Source: Paludibacteraceae bacterium (lineage in GTDB: Bacteria > Bacteroidota > Bacteroidia > Bacteroidales > Paludibacteraceae). From it: a stretch of 64,000 nucleotides of DNA. Position 1 is the stretch's first letter. Every line of letters begins with the position of its first letter. The position numbers and the translations under genes are program-made. The notes under the pieces were generated by a model. The model was not told the DNA's origin. It worked only from the letters and a program-made list of their open reading frames with translations, and searched no databases. The stretch covers positions 62,001 to 126,000 of the forward strand of contig JAFWXW010000001.1 of the NCBI GenBank assembly GCA_017517845.1. Direction: 5' to 3'. Positions 33,157 to 42,599 of this stretch are shown in pieces.

Positions 33157-35871
33157 TTATCTTTTAAGGGTGAAGTGTCCAGAGATTTGTTCTTCTGTTT
33201 CTGGAATGGAAATTACGTACCAGTAATCGTCTTGTACCATTCCGTGACCATTATAGTTTCCGTCCCAACCTTTGAAGTCTGCACCTTTACATTGGTAAAG
33301 TAGTTTAGAATAACGGTCATATATTCTAATATATGCGTTAGGAGCAGTTTCAATACCTTCAACTAACCAAAGATCGTTTACTCCGTCATTGTTAGGAGAG
33401 AAGAAAATATCAGGTGTTAATTTAGGAATACTAATGGTGAATTCATTAGAATTAACACACTTGTTCTTGTCTGTAATTGTTACTATATAAGTGTTTTCTG
33501 CAAGTTCTTCAAATGTATATTCAGATGTATTAGATGTGGCTTCTGTACCATCGCTAAGTGAAATATTGTATGGTGCAGTGCCTGCAGAGATATTAATAGT
33601 GGCGTCTGCTACTTTTACTTCAATATTAAATGCAGGTAATGGATTAAGTTTTACATGATATGTTTCTGTTATCTTAGTAATTCCATCTGCTCCTATAATT
33701 TTACAAATATATGAGGTGTTTTGTTTTAGTTCTTTTATTTCTAATTCTTTTGTAGGAGATAATACCTCTGTTTCGTTAAGAGTATTGTACCATTTATATT
33801 CAGATGCATTTTGAGTATTAGCTGTTCTATTAAAGTCATCGCCATAGCAGATATATACATCTTCTTCTGTATCATTAAATACCTCTACTTTGCGAGTTTC
33901 TGTATAGGTATAGCCATTAGGAAGGGTAGTTATACATTCATATGTAACAGATTCATTGGCTGTAAATGTAATTGTACCTGGTGAATTAATATCTCCTGAA
34001 ACTGGGGTTTTAACTCCGTTTTCTATCTTATACCAATTAAAATCTGCCCCAGGAGTATCCCAATAATCACTTTTAATAGTGATAGTACTACCAATTGTTA
34101 TCTTTTCTTCTTCCTCATTATTGCCTACGCAATCATCTTTTGTGGTAACATTAAATGTTTCTGTGTAGATAAATGTTTCGCCTTTATCATTTACCTTTGT
34201 AATGGTACAAGTGTAAGTGTCAGGTGTATTTGGAGTAGCAGGGGTGTCTTTTGTTTTTACTGTTGTAGTTGTACTTCGTAGGCTTGGGTCATGCGACCAT
34301 ACAATTTTATCTTTGGTAGCATCTGCGGTATTAGTACAGGTAAGTGTAACTTCTTGCTTAGGACAATCACTTAAATTGTGTGTTTCTGTTTTTTCTGTAG
34401 TACAATCTTTTGTTTTAACAGTAAATGTTTCTATGTATGTTACTGTAGTGCCATTATCTATTTTTACTATAGTACATTTAAAATCTTTTTTATCTCCAAC
34501 ATTTGGTCCTGCATTCACTTTGACAGATTGACCACTAGAAGAATCATGGTCCCATTTTACAGATTGTGCGCCAGTTATAGATGTTTTACATTTAAGTTCT
34601 ACTTCTACTCCTGGACATGCCTCTTGCAATGGGTGTGATATAGGTTCTTCAACTCCACAGTCTTTTGTTTTGATAGTAATGTCTGCTGTTGAAGTACATT
34701 TACCATTTTCAACTTTTAGAGAACATTTCTTTAGGCCATTTACATTTGATGCAGATGTAATTGTTGTGTTTATTAGATTTCCCGTTGCATCTCCAGACCA
34801 TGTGTATTTAGGACTGCTACCAACCTTTAATACTGTTGGTTTAATTTCAATAGAAGTATTAGGACATTGGTCGGCTATGGTAGGCATTGTAATAGTAGGC
34901 TTTGAATCTATTTTTAGTTCAAAGAATTCGTTGTCTTTAGTTCCTGCAGTTTTTTTAGTAGCTCCGAAATATACAGCGTCAATAACAAAGTCATTACCAT
35001 CACCACTTGCTACATTAGTAGTATTTTCAATTATGATGTCAGCCCAGGTGTCATTGGTTGGTTTGTATTTTGATTTAAATTCTGTCCATTCACTTCTTTT
35101 TTCCGGAACTTGAAGATAATTGTGACCATCTCCATTTTCTGCTTCCAATGGAATAAATGTATGATTAGTTTCTCCTGTTTTAATTAGAAATCTTATTTTA
35201 GCTAATGAACCTGTTCCGTGATTCTTTGTTTCATATTCTTCATCTATATTGGCAGCCCAACAACTAAATTCATATTCTTGTCCCCCTTTTAGTTTTAAAC
35301 CATACACAGAGAATATTTTAAATTCATTAGAATTTACTCGTCCGTCTACAACTAACATATGGCTACCTTCCTTAGGTTCTATTTTAGAAAAATATTGTGA
35401 TTTTATAGAGTTAGGATTAGTAGATGTGGTATATTCTCCTGGATCAGCATTCCCATTTGTCATAAAGTCATCCAGTTGATATTCTACTTGATAGTTTGTG
35501 TTTAAAATTTTATCAATGACATTTTCTTTGAATCTAATTCCTTTTCCGCTTCCTTTTGAACTTGGAGCGAAATTAAATCCACCACTAGATAGTAAATTTC
35601 CTGAATTTGTAGTACCGCCATTAGTAATGACCTCACACTTGTATTCACCAGCATCGGTTGGAGTATATTTGTTTGAACCAGAACTTACTTGTGTCCAGGA
35701 ACCATTAGTTTGTTTCTTATACCAAGTATATGTATCACCCGTATTTGTGGTACTAAATTGTGGCTTTGCGTCAGTTTCGCAGATGGTCTGAGCAGGATGA
35801 TTTACATCTGCTGCATTTATTAGATTTAACGAAAGTATTAAACCAAGTAATAAGAATGTATATTTTTTCAT
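33157..35871 (-). CDS. Secreted Ig-like repeat protein with T9SS type B sorting domain
   Basis: 904 aa from MKKYTFLLLGLILSLNLINA, a clear signal peptide. The middle has several related Ig/PKD-like units, seen as repeated blocks such as CPKQEVTLTC..KIVWSHD..TYTCTITKV..YTETFNVTTKDDC, each ending in TKDC. The last ~85 residues (DIFFSPNNDGVNDLWLV ... GWDGNYNGHGMVQDDYWYVI ... GHFTLKR) are the gliding-motility-associated/type B sorting domain that directs export by the type IX system. Probable surface adhesin or matrix protein. The frame extends 26 codons upstream, but that part overlaps the promoter and is rejected. Confidence 0.9.
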   Translation of the reverse strand: MKKYTFLLLGLILSLNLINAADVNHPAQTICETDAKPQFSTTNTGDTYTWYKKQTNGSWTQVSSGSNKYTPTDAGEYKCEVITNGGTTNSGNLLSSGGFNFAPSSKGSGKGIRFKENVIDKILNTNYQVEYQLDDFMTNGNADPGEYTTSTNPNSIKSQYFSKIEPKEGSHMLVVDGRVNSNEFKIFSVYGLKLKGGQEYEFSCWAANIDEEYETKNHGTGSLAKIRFLIKTGETNHTFIPLEAENGDGHNYLQVPEKRSEWTEFKSKYKPTNDTWADIIIENTTNVASGDGNDFVIDAVYFGATKKTAGTKDNEFFELKIDSKPTITMPTIADQCPNTSIEIKPTVLKVGSSPKYTWSGDATGNLINTTITSASNVNGLKKCSLKVENGKCTSTADITIKTKDCGVEEPISHPLQEACPGVEVELKCKTSITGAQSVKWDHDSSSGQSVKVNAGPNVGDKKDFKCTIVKIDNGTTVTYIETFTVKTKDCTTEKTETHNLSDCPKQEVTLTCTNTADATKDKIVWSHDPSLRSTTTTVKTKDTPATPNTPDTYTCTITKVNDKGETFIYTETFNVTTKDDCVGNNEEEEKITIGSTITIKSDYWDTPGADFNWYKIENGVKTPVSGDINSPGTITFTANESVTYECITTLPNGYTYTETRKVEVFNDTEEDVYICYGDDFNRTANTQNASEYKWYNTLNETEVLSPTKELEIKELKQNTSYICKIIGADGITKITETYHVKLNPLPAFNIEVKVADATINISAGTAPYNISLSDGTEATSNTSEYTFEELAENTYIVTITDKNKCVNSNEFTISIPKLTPDIFFSPNNDGVNDLWLVEGIETAPNAYIRIYDRYSKLLYQCKGADFKGWDGNYNGHGMVQDDYWYVISIPETEEQISGHFTLKR

Positions 35872-35903
35872 AGTTATGAGATTTTGCAAATTTTTACATT
35901 TCA

Positions 35904-35911
35904 CAAAGGTA
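35904..35911 (-). promoter_or_regulatory. -7 promoter element for the T9SS protein
   Basis: TACCTTTG on the minus strand, 32 bp before the ATG. Confidence 0.65.
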
Positions 35912-35934
35912 ACTAATTCTGATATAATGCACAA

Positions 35935-35963
35935 AAAAAACGGCATCATAAATGCCGTTTTTT
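35935..35963 (-). terminator. Terminator of the polyene-type operon
   Basis: Stem AAAACGGCAT with ATGCCGTTTT, 5-base loop, A/T runs on both sides. It lies 35 bp after the LolA stop and can act in both directions. Confidence 0.88.
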
Positions 35964-35997
35964 TACTTGTTTTATTCGTCTTGGGAGTGAAAAACTC

Positions 35998-36600
35998 CTA
36001 TTTAAACAAATTAAAATCTATTTTTTGTTTAGTATCATGTTGGGTTAGGGTATAAATACTATAATTTCCATTAGCCTCAACCATAGTCATACTAGTTAAA
36101 AGGTATGTCTTTGGGTCATAAACCAAAACTATTTTGGAATATCCTTTTTCTCCTTTTTTAAGGTCTTTGGTAAGAGTAAATTCATGACCACCATTGTTAG
36201 CGTATGTAAGTTTTGCTTCATTTTCATTTGCAACTCCTTGCACATCACCAGCCATACACATAACTAATGTGTTTTTAAGAGTTAGCATTGGACTACCTTC
36301 TTTTATATTATGATTACGAACTTTGCCTCTGGTTTTCATAACGAAAGAATCTGGCGTAATTTGTAAGTAATCACCTTCTGGTTGGTTGTAAAACATACCA
36401 AAATTTTGAGGTTGGTATAGTAAAGTACCCTTGGAAATAACAGGTTTTGCCATACCTTTAAGAAACTTTTGTTGCTCAAATTGGCAAGTTACTTGTTCTG
36501 GAGCATTGGCTTTTAGTTCTGCTATAACTTTGTCATTTGCTAGGGCTGCACTAGTTGCAACAACAAAAAAAGCAACCCATAAAATAAATTTCTTCATCAT
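35998..36600 (-). CDS. LolA-like lipoprotein/lipid carrier
   Basis: 200-aa periplasmic protein with a signal peptide (residues 1-21, cut near ALA-NDK). CQFEQQKFLKGMAKPVISKGTLLYQPQNFGMFYNQPEGDYLQITPDSF matches the LolA/LolB-like half-barrel. As last gene of a ketosynthase/ACP/MMPL operon it is probably the dedicated carrier that moves the pathway's lipid product to the outer membrane, as proposed for LolA genes in aryl-polyene clusters, and not the housekeeping LolA. Ends 35 bp before a terminator. Confidence 0.85.
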   Translation of the reverse strand: MMKKFILWVAFFVVATSAALANDKVIAELKANAPEQVTCQFEQQKFLKGMAKPVISKGTLLYQPQNFGMFYNQPEGDYLQITPDSFVMKTRGKVRNHNIKEGSPMLTLKNTLVMCMAGDVQGVANENEAKLTYANNGGHEFTLTKDLKKGEKGYSKIVLVYDPKTYLLTSMTMVEANGNYSIYTLTQHDTKQKIDFNLFK

Positions 36601-36606
36601 AAAATA

Positions 36607-37335
36607 TTAGGTATAAAGTGCACCGTTAATAGAAATTACCTCACCGTTGATGTAGGCTGCATTTTCAGAAGCAAGGAAACCTACTAGTTCTGCCACTTCT
36701 CTAGCTTCACCAAATCTGCCTGCAGGAATTTGAGCTGTAAGTCCATCTACATCTAGTCCATCTACCATATCAGTTTTGATAAAACCTGGAGCAACAGCAT
36801 TTACTGTAACTTTCTTTTTGGCAACTTCTTGTGCCAATGCTTTGGTAGCAGCAATTAATCCACCCTTGGCAGCAGAGTAGTTGGTTTGTCCAGGAAGACC
36901 ATTTAGACCAGAAAGTGATGCCATATTAATGATACGACCATTTTTCTTTCTTAACATTTTGGTAAGAAGTGGACGTGTTACATTGTAGAATGAACTTAGG
37001 TTTGTATTTAATACTCCAAACCAATCTTCTGGTTCTACAAAAACCATTAAGTTGTCCCTGCGAATGCCAGCATTATTCACTAATACTTCAATGTATTCGT
37101 TAGGGTGTTCTTCTTGCCATTTTGCTAAAACTTCTGCACATTCTTCTGTATTAGATACGTCAAATTTTAGTAGTTCACCGTCGCCTCCGTTTTCACGAAT
37201 TGTTGCCAATGTGTTATTTGCTTGTTCCTCGTTAGAAGCATAGTTAATCACTACTTTATATCCCATTTCTGCTAATTTAATACTAACAGCTTTTCCGATT
37301 CCGCGGCTTCCGCCTGTTACTAATGCGTATTTCAT
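36607..37335 (-). CDS. 3-oxoacyl-ACP reductase (FabG-like SDR)
   Basis: 242 aa. NADPH-dependent reduction of the 3-keto group during chain building. TGGSRGIGKA (residues 7-16) binds the cofactor, VLVNNAGIRRD lies at 85-95, and the catalytic Ser140, Tyr153 and Lys157 (NYSAAKGGL) are present. Length and motifs are typical of FabG; its location in the operon makes it the pathway ketoreductase. It lies 6 bp upstream of the lolA-like gene. A short palindromic repeat separates it from the oxidoreductase gene before it. Confidence 0.92.
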   Translation of the reverse strand: MKYALVTGGSRGIGKAVSIKLAEMGYKVVINYASNEEQANNTLATIRENGGDGELLKFDVSNTEECAEVLAKWQEEHPNEYIEVLVNNAGIRRDNLMVFVEPEDWFGVLNTNLSSFYNVTRPLLTKMLRKKNGRIINMASLSGLNGLPGQTNYSAAKGGLIAATKALAQEVAKKKVTVNAVAPGFIKTDMVDGLDVDGLTAQIPAGRFGEAREVAELVGFLASENAAYINGEVISINGALYT

Positions 37336-37378
37336 ATTTTTAGTTTTTATGTGTTTTTTTATTTGTGCAATTTTTATT

Positions 37379-37406
37379 TACGGACAATGCACGCATTGTC
37401 CCTACA
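37379..37406. repeat. Short palindromic repeat TGTAGGGAC...GTCCGT, copy 1
   Basis: On the minus strand TGTAGGGACAATGC-GT-GCATTGTCCGT, a perfect 9-bp stem. The TAG stop of the upstream oxidoreductase is inside it. A related copy with a different stem lies at 62101-62127. Confidence 0.85.
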
Positions 37407-38868
37407 GATTTAACTCTTCTAACATTTTCTCCATGCCAATGATTTCTGCACAAGTCATACAAGATGTCATAGAGACACCCAAAATGCCATGAAGGTTTAA
37501 GTTCTCACCTGTAAGAAGTAGATTTTTTACTGGAGTTCTAGCAGAAAGAATAGTCATCATGGTGTTTGTGTAATCTTTTCTAATTCCGTAGGCTGTGCCA
37601 TTAATGGTATTAGTGTAGGTCATATATGAGATAGGAGTACTAGTGTAATAAGTTTCTACAGAGTCTGCTAAATCACCTATGACGCTAGATGCTAGGTCTA
37701 TACATTGCTGAGTTTTAATATTTTTCATAGCAACGTAATCTTCGCCGCGTTTACCAATAGGTTTATTTGCCCATTCTTCTACTTCTTCCCACAACATAGG
37801 GGTTAATAAATCCAATTGTTCTGCATAACCATCGTGATTGGCATTGTTATAATAACTAACCAATACTCTATCCGTTTTTCCAGGGGTGTAATTCCATTGG
37901 TCTGCATTTTTATAAATATATTGATTCCTATTTAGGTGAGGAATGGTATTTGGTTTGAGTTTTATGTTTGCAGTGAACATACCAAAAGAATTTTTCATAT
38001 TATCCATTCTTCTTCTGAAAACCTTTCTGATAACATCACTGTTTTTTACTAGTGCAATGGTTACAGTAGGGTGAGCATTGGAAATTACCCAATCTGTCTC
38101 TATAATTTCCTCTCCATTTACTACCACTTTAGTAATCTTTCCGTCCTCTTCTATAAGTTCTGTAACTTCTGCTTTTGTTCTTACTTCACCTCCATTATTT
38201 CTAATAGACTCCGCTAATGTATCAGCCACAGAACTACCTCCACTATCCAATCTCCATGCACTCTGAATAAATGAGTTATTGATTTGTGCGAATGTGTAGA
38301 GTGGTAAATTTTCATGAAGTTCCATTTTGAGAGAACACCCTGTTAATACTTGTCTTAATAGGGGGTCTGATATGGTTTCTTCAATAAAATTTTTTGCTGA
38401 TAGGCTAAATAATGAACTTCCGTAGAAATCTGTAGCTTCTTTGGGTTTAAAACTATCAAATATATGTATGCCAACCTGTTTAAGGAATTCTGTATAACGT
38501 TTTAGTTCTTCCCTTTGGTGCGGAAATTCATCTGCTAGACATTTAATAAATTCATCATGCCCTTGTGCAAAAAAGAATGATTTATCATTTATTCTAACTT
38601 CGTCGAATAGTGGATCCATTTTCTTCCATGGTAGATTCATCAGTCCCATGTATGAAAATAATCTGTTAAGTGGTTGACCTTCGTCTAGACCTCCAACGTA
38701 GTGGAAACCAGTGTCGAATAATTGTCCTTTACGTTTAAATGATTGGATACAACCACCCAAAACAGCACTACGTTCTAGAACACATACGTTCATGCCATTT
38801 TTTGACAAAATGTGTCCGCATTGTAGTCCGCCTAAACCACTTCCTATTATTACAACATCATATTTCAT
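37402..38868 (-). CDS. FAD-dependent oxidoreductase, phytoene-desaturase/carotenoid-isomerase-like
   Basis: 488 aa. The N-terminal dinucleotide-binding motif VVIIGSGLGGLQCGHILSKNG (residues 5-25) is followed by VLERSAVLGGCIQSFKRKG and FDTGFHYVGG. A C-terminal LLLTGENLNLHGILGVSMTSCMTC segment closes the FAD site. This CrtI/CrtISO/RetSat-type fold acts on conjugated polyenes, which supports a polyene product. The gene overlaps the MMPL gene by 11 bp, and its stop codon is supplied by a palindromic repeat. Substrate not known. Confidence 0.88.
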   Translation of the reverse strand: MKYDVVIIGSGLGGLQCGHILSKNGMNVCVLERSAVLGGCIQSFKRKGQLFDTGFHYVGGLDEGQPLNRLFSYMGLMNLPWKKMDPLFDEVRINDKSFFFAQGHDEFIKCLADEFPHQREELKRYTEFLKQVGIHIFDSFKPKEATDFYGSSLFSLSAKNFIEETISDPLLRQVLTGCSLKMELHENLPLYTFAQINNSFIQSAWRLDSGGSSVADTLAESIRNNGGEVRTKAEVTELIEEDGKITKVVVNGEEIIETDWVISNAHPTVTIALVKNSDVIRKVFRRRMDNMKNSFGMFTANIKLKPNTIPHLNRNQYIYKNADQWNYTPGKTDRVLVSYYNNANHDGYAEQLDLLTPMLWEEVEEWANKPIGKRGEDYVAMKNIKTQQCIDLASSVIGDLADSVETYYTSTPISYMTYTNTINGTAYGIRKDYTNTMMTILSARTPVKNLLLTGENLNLHGILGVSMTSCMTCAEIIGMEKMLEELNL

Positions 38869-41356
38869 CCTGTTCTGGTTTGAATGTTTTATTATGTTTA
38901 ATAATTATTTTTTGGAATAAACTATACTTCTTTAATAAGTTGAATATAAATGGTTGCAAACAATATGAAAGAAGTAGTGTTGCACTCATACCTATTAAGG
39001 TGGTTAAACCAATAGATGCGATGGCAGGGTGAGTGGCAAACATCAATGATGAAATGCTCACTATCAAGACTACGGCAGATAGGAAAATGGCTGTTTTGTG
39101 TTGCATAAGCAGACGACCCTTTTCTCGGGTTCCGCCTAATAAACCGTCCATAATAAAGATACTATAATCTACACCAACACCGAATATAAATGATGAAACG
39201 ATAATATTAATAAGGTTGAATTGGATACCAAATATTGCCATTATACCCTGAACAATATACCAACTTAATCCCATAGGGATAAATGATATAATGGATAGTG
39301 TAATACTCTTTAATGAAATTAAAAGTACTAATAATACAAAGGCAGATGAAATACCTAATATAATATTAAAGTTTTCATTCAGTGTTTTAACCATATCTTG
39401 TGTGTAATAAAATGGTTCTATTACCACTGCCTTGTCGTATGTTAAGATACTATCACAAGTTTTATAAATATTGTCTGGACTAATCTGTACTGGTGTGAAT
39501 ACTAGATAGTTGCCATCTGTATGTTCTACCCAGTTTGATTTAAGACCTTCTGGAATAAAGTCTGCATCTAATAAACTTTTTGGTTCTATTTCAGACTCTA
39601 TAAGAGTGAAGAATGGTTCAAATAATTCTTCTGTGAAACCATATTTGCTTCCACTGTTTATTATATTTTGCTTAACTACTTTTATTTTTGACTCAGTCCA
39701 ATAGTTTTTCCATAATTGAACTTTTTCATTTATTTCTGCAGAATTGTTCAGGATTATAGAAGTATTGCCGCAGTTTTTAACTATGCCTTGTGCTTGAAGT
39801 TCTGATAAATGCTTACTAAATTCTTTGTTATACACTAGTGCAGAGTCTAGGTTTGTACTGCCAACTGCAAAATATAAAGAAGCATTGCCCTGTGTAGTTT
39901 TCTCGCTCAATAGGGCAGAAGAACGTGATACATCTGGGTCGGTATAGCCTATATTTTTTAGATTGGTATCAAATTCTACAAAGTCTGATGTATAGAAGCA
40001 AACGCATGAGATGACTATTAATAACACCACCAACCATTTTTGATTTTCAAATGGAAATGTATTAATCTTTTCAAGGATTCTAAATGCTTTTTCTGAATGT
40101 CTATTATTTTCAGAAGTAAAGAACTGTGGAAGGAATATTAAACAGAAAAATGTGGTGCCAATAAGTGCAAATGTGGCAAATAATCCAAAGTCTCTTAGCA
40201 GATCTGAATCTGTAAATAATAGTCCCATAAACGCACCTATGGTGGTAATACTTCCCAAAATTACAGGTTTGGTCTGTTCTCTTAATACTTTTATAGGGTC
40301 ATTAACATACTTGTAATGAGTGAGAACGTGTAAACAATAACTTAATGCCACTCCTAATACGATAGCACCAATACCCATAGCCATGAGTGAAATTATGCCT
40401 TGCATAAAGTATAGGCAGAATAATGCGAAAAGCATTCCATAACCTACAGGTAGGAGTAGGAATAGTAGGGTAGATTTGTTCTTGAAACATAGCCAGATTA
40501 AACCACATGCCAATAAAAGAGAAATACCCATGGTCAATAATAGGTCTTCTTTAATTTGGCGTGAATTGAATACTCCTTGAACAGGTGCTCCATGGAATAA
40601 AACCTCCACATCGGAGAAATTTTCTGATAAAATCTCTCTTTCTTTTTCTATATTTTCTACTAGATAAGTACCTGTTTTAGAATCAAATCCTGTAAAATTT
40701 GGAGAAAGGAATGTAACTACCATAGTGGAATCTGGTGTAAAGAAGTGCCCATCTATGATTTTATAATTACTTCCTAAAGCCTTGCTAAAATCTGCTGCTT
40801 TGTTTTTGAGGATAAAACGAAGTCTGGCAGGGTCTTGCTGGATAAGTTCGTAAGTATAATTGCCAGCCGCAGATTCCAAATCTGCATAGTTTTCTGCCAT
40901 TTGTTCATCTAAACTTTCTGCAGTGAAAATGCTATCAAAAGCCCTATAGTCATTCTCATCAAGGAATAGTGCTAGGTTTTCATATAGATATTCTATACCA
41001 CTAAAGAGTAATTCCTCATCTAGTTTGTATAAAACATTATCTATTAAGGAATCTTTGTCGTGTGCTAGAAGTGAATCTGTAAAAGCATCACATGCCAATA
41101 TAAGGCTATCTGTATTTACCTTACCATTTTTACTAGAGAATGTAATAAATACCTTATCTTTTACTTTTAAGTTGTTGAAAACTAATTGTTGGCTAGAACC
41201 AATATTGCCAGAAGGCAATAATTTAGAAATATCTTCTTCGTATTTAATTTGAAGTCCGAAGAAAGCAAAAACCAAAGTACTCAATATCATAGTTAGATAT
41301 AAAAGTATTGGTTTTTTCTTAAAGAATCTATAAATAGCTATAGTTATTTTAGACAT
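38858..41356 (-). CDS. MMPL/RND-superfamily lipid exporter
   Basis: 832-aa inner-membrane protein in two similar halves, each with one membrane helix, a large periplasmic domain and a five-helix bundle: helices near 17-33 and 270-410, then near 434-450 and 675-815. Characteristic segments are MGIGAIVLGVALSYCLHVLTHY and SSFIFGVGVDYSIFIMDGLLGG. The same kind of exporter occurs in aryl-polyene and other lipid pathways. It probably moves the finished lipid out of the inner membrane to the LolA-like carrier. Its start overlaps the hotdog gene stop by 13 bp. Confidence 0.9.
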   Translation of the reverse strand: MSKITIAIYRFFKKKPILLYLTMILSTLVFAFFGLQIKYEEDISKLLPSGNIGSSQQLVFNNLKVKDKVFITFSSKNGKVNTDSLILACDAFTDSLLAHDKDSLIDNVLYKLDEELLFSGIEYLYENLALFLDENDYRAFDSIFTAESLDEQMAENYADLESAAGNYTYELIQQDPARLRFILKNKAADFSKALGSNYKIIDGHFFTPDSTMVVTFLSPNFTGFDSKTGTYLVENIEKEREILSENFSDVEVLFHGAPVQGVFNSRQIKEDLLLTMGISLLLACGLIWLCFKNKSTLLFLLLPVGYGMLFALFCLYFMQGIISLMAMGIGAIVLGVALSYCLHVLTHYKYVNDPIKVLREQTKPVILGSITTIGAFMGLLFTDSDLLRDFGLFATFALIGTTFFCLIFLPQFFTSENNRHSEKAFRILEKINTFPFENQKWLVVLLIVISCVCFYTSDFVEFDTNLKNIGYTDPDVSRSSALLSEKTTQGNASLYFAVGSTNLDSALVYNKEFSKHLSELQAQGIVKNCGNTSIILNNSAEINEKVQLWKNYWTESKIKVVKQNIINSGSKYGFTEELFEPFFTLIESEIEPKSLLDADFIPEGLKSNWVEHTDGNYLVFTPVQISPDNIYKTCDSILTYDKAVVIEPFYYTQDMVKTLNENFNIILGISSAFVLLVLLISLKSITLSIISFIPMGLSWYIVQGIMAIFGIQFNLINIIVSSFIFGVGVDYSIFIMDGLLGGTREKGRLLMQHKTAIFLSAVVLIVSISSLMFATHPAIASIGLTTLIGMSATLLLSYCLQPFIFNLLKKYSLFQKIIIKHNKTFKPEQDEI

Positions 41357-41715
41357 TGCATTTCAGCTTTTAATTCCATAAAGGTTATGTCATCTTTATA
41401 TAACTTAGCTTCTACTTTAAAATTATCTTCGTCAATAGGTTTAGTAGAAATGCTAAGTTCTAGAATAGGGTGCTCCAATGGGGTAACTAAGGCAGTTAAT
41501 CTGCATTGTTTCAAGTTGTTTTGGAAAAGATTTTTTTCTACAACCTTTTCTGTACATGATTTAATCATGTTTATATTACATACCCCTGGAGAGATAGGCT
41601 TTTCGGGGAAGTGACCTTTGTAAACTTCGCAATCAGGATTTAATTCTAGAGTGAATGAACCATTCCCTTCTGAAATCTCTGATTTTAATATGTTGAAATA
41701 ATTATTGATTCCCAT
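41344..41715 (-). CDS. Hotdog-fold protein, FabZ/FabA-like, lacking the catalytic acid
   Basis: 123 aa. GHFPEKPISPGV (residues 34-45) matches the hydroxyacyl-ACP dehydratase motif and keeps the active His35. Where FabZ has the catalytic Glu (PGVxxxE) this protein has Asn49. So it may be an inactive partner subunit, a thioester-binding protein, or a dehydratase that uses another residue. It lies between the exporter and a thioesterase-like hotdog gene (2-bp gap), and probably pairs with one of the other two hotdog proteins of the operon. Confidence 0.78.
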   Translation of the reverse strand: MGINNYFNILKSEISEGNGSFTLELNPDCEVYKGHFPEKPISPGVCNINMIKSCTEKVVEKNLFQNNLKQCRLTALVTPLEHPILELSISTKPIDEDNFKVEAKLYKDDITFMELKAEMQCLK

Positions 41716-41717
41716 TT

Positions 41718-42140
41718 TTATATATTATTTGCTTCACGCCATTCTCTTAAGAAATTTGGGACAGTTACTTCAAAACGTCCATCTTTGGTGACGAAAAGTT
41801 GTGTGGAAGATGCCTTTAATATGGTGGCACCATCACTTTCTCTTGTGATTGTATAATCAAACATCAATTTCGCAGATTTAGTAGGTACGTATGTGGTTTC
41901 TACTAATAAAACATCGCCCATTGATGCAGTTTTCTTATATTTTAGATGTAAATCCACTATAGGAGCAAAATAACCATTATTAAAAATACTCATATAAGAT
42001 AGGCCAAATTCCTCTCCGAAGGCTTCTCGTCCATCTTCTAGGTATTTAACATAGTTACCATGCCAAAGCATGTGAATTGCATCTACTTCATAAAAAGAAA
42101 TCTTCTTTTTTATGGTGTTTGTAAATTTAGGGGTGTCCAT
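41718..42140 (-). CDS. Acyl-CoA/ACP thioesterase, 4-hydroxybenzoyl-CoA thioesterase family
   Basis: 140-aa hotdog protein. YEVDAIHMLWHGNYVKYLEDGREAF (residues 17-41) is the 4HBT signature with Asp20. It would release or proofread acyl chains in the pathway. A perfect 17-bp tandem duplication lies in the short gap between its start and the preceding dehydratase gene. Confidence 0.87.
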   Translation of the reverse strand: MDTPKFTNTIKKKISFYEVDAIHMLWHGNYVKYLEDGREAFGEEFGLSYMSIFNNGYFAPIVDLHLKYKKTASMGDVLLVETTYVPTKSAKLMFDYTITRESDGATILKASSTQLFVTKDGRFEVTVPNFLREWREANNI

Positions 42141-42167
42141 AAAAATTAATTTATTCTTGTATAAAGT

Positions 42168-42599
42168 TTATTCTTGTATAAAGATTTTCATTTGGCATGA
42201 CACGATAAGTGTGTCAGAAACAAATGTCTCTGCAGATACTAGTGTAATTCCTGCAGCTTCACCTAAAACTTTGAGGTTGGTAGTTAAACGTTCACCCGCT
42301 TTAGGTAAAGTATTAATTTTGCATTTTTTGATTTCACCTATAAAACCCAATTTAGGAGGAAGTCCGTCTTTGAATGTTTTATAACCAGCAAAAGCTGCGG
42401 CTGACTGAGCAATATGCTCTATCAGCCCTGGCTCTTGCATGTGATTATCTCTGCAAAAAATATTGTCTTCGGAAATAGTTAAACCTGTTTTTCCACTTAC
42501 GTCATCTGCTTCGTATAGGGTATCTACCATAACGATAGGAGCACGTTGTGGAATAAGTTCAAATATTTCTTCGCCTTTGAACAGAGGTTGTTTTTCCAT
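42168..42599 (-). CDS. 3-hydroxyacyl-ACP dehydratase-like hotdog protein
   Basis: 143 aa. RAPIVMVDTLYEAD (about 19-32) and NHMQEPGLIEHIAQSAAAFAG (split around residue 53) match the FabZ/ApeP-type dehydratases. His53 and Glu61 are present as candidate catalytic pair, so this is the more likely active dehydratase of the operon. Repeated use of ketosynthase, reductase and dehydratase without enoyl reduction would give a conjugated chain. The ATG overlaps the ACP stop by one base. Confidence 0.85.
   Translation of the reverse strand: MEKQPLFKGEEIFELIPQRAPIVMVDTLYEADDVSGKTGLTISEDNIFCRDNHMQEPGLIEHIAQSAAAFAGYKTFKDGLPPKLGFIGEIKKCKINTLPKAGERLTTNLKVLGEAAGITLVSAETFVSDTLIVSCQMKIFIQE

Noticed and set aside
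34217..35791. Several open frames on the plus strand opposite the T9SS protein gene
   Set aside because: They are shadows of the biased Thr/Ser-rich codons on the minus strand, with no domain and no promoter.
35872..35949. 26-codon extension of the T9SS protein
   Set aside because: It would put residues before a perfect signal peptide and overlaps the promoter.
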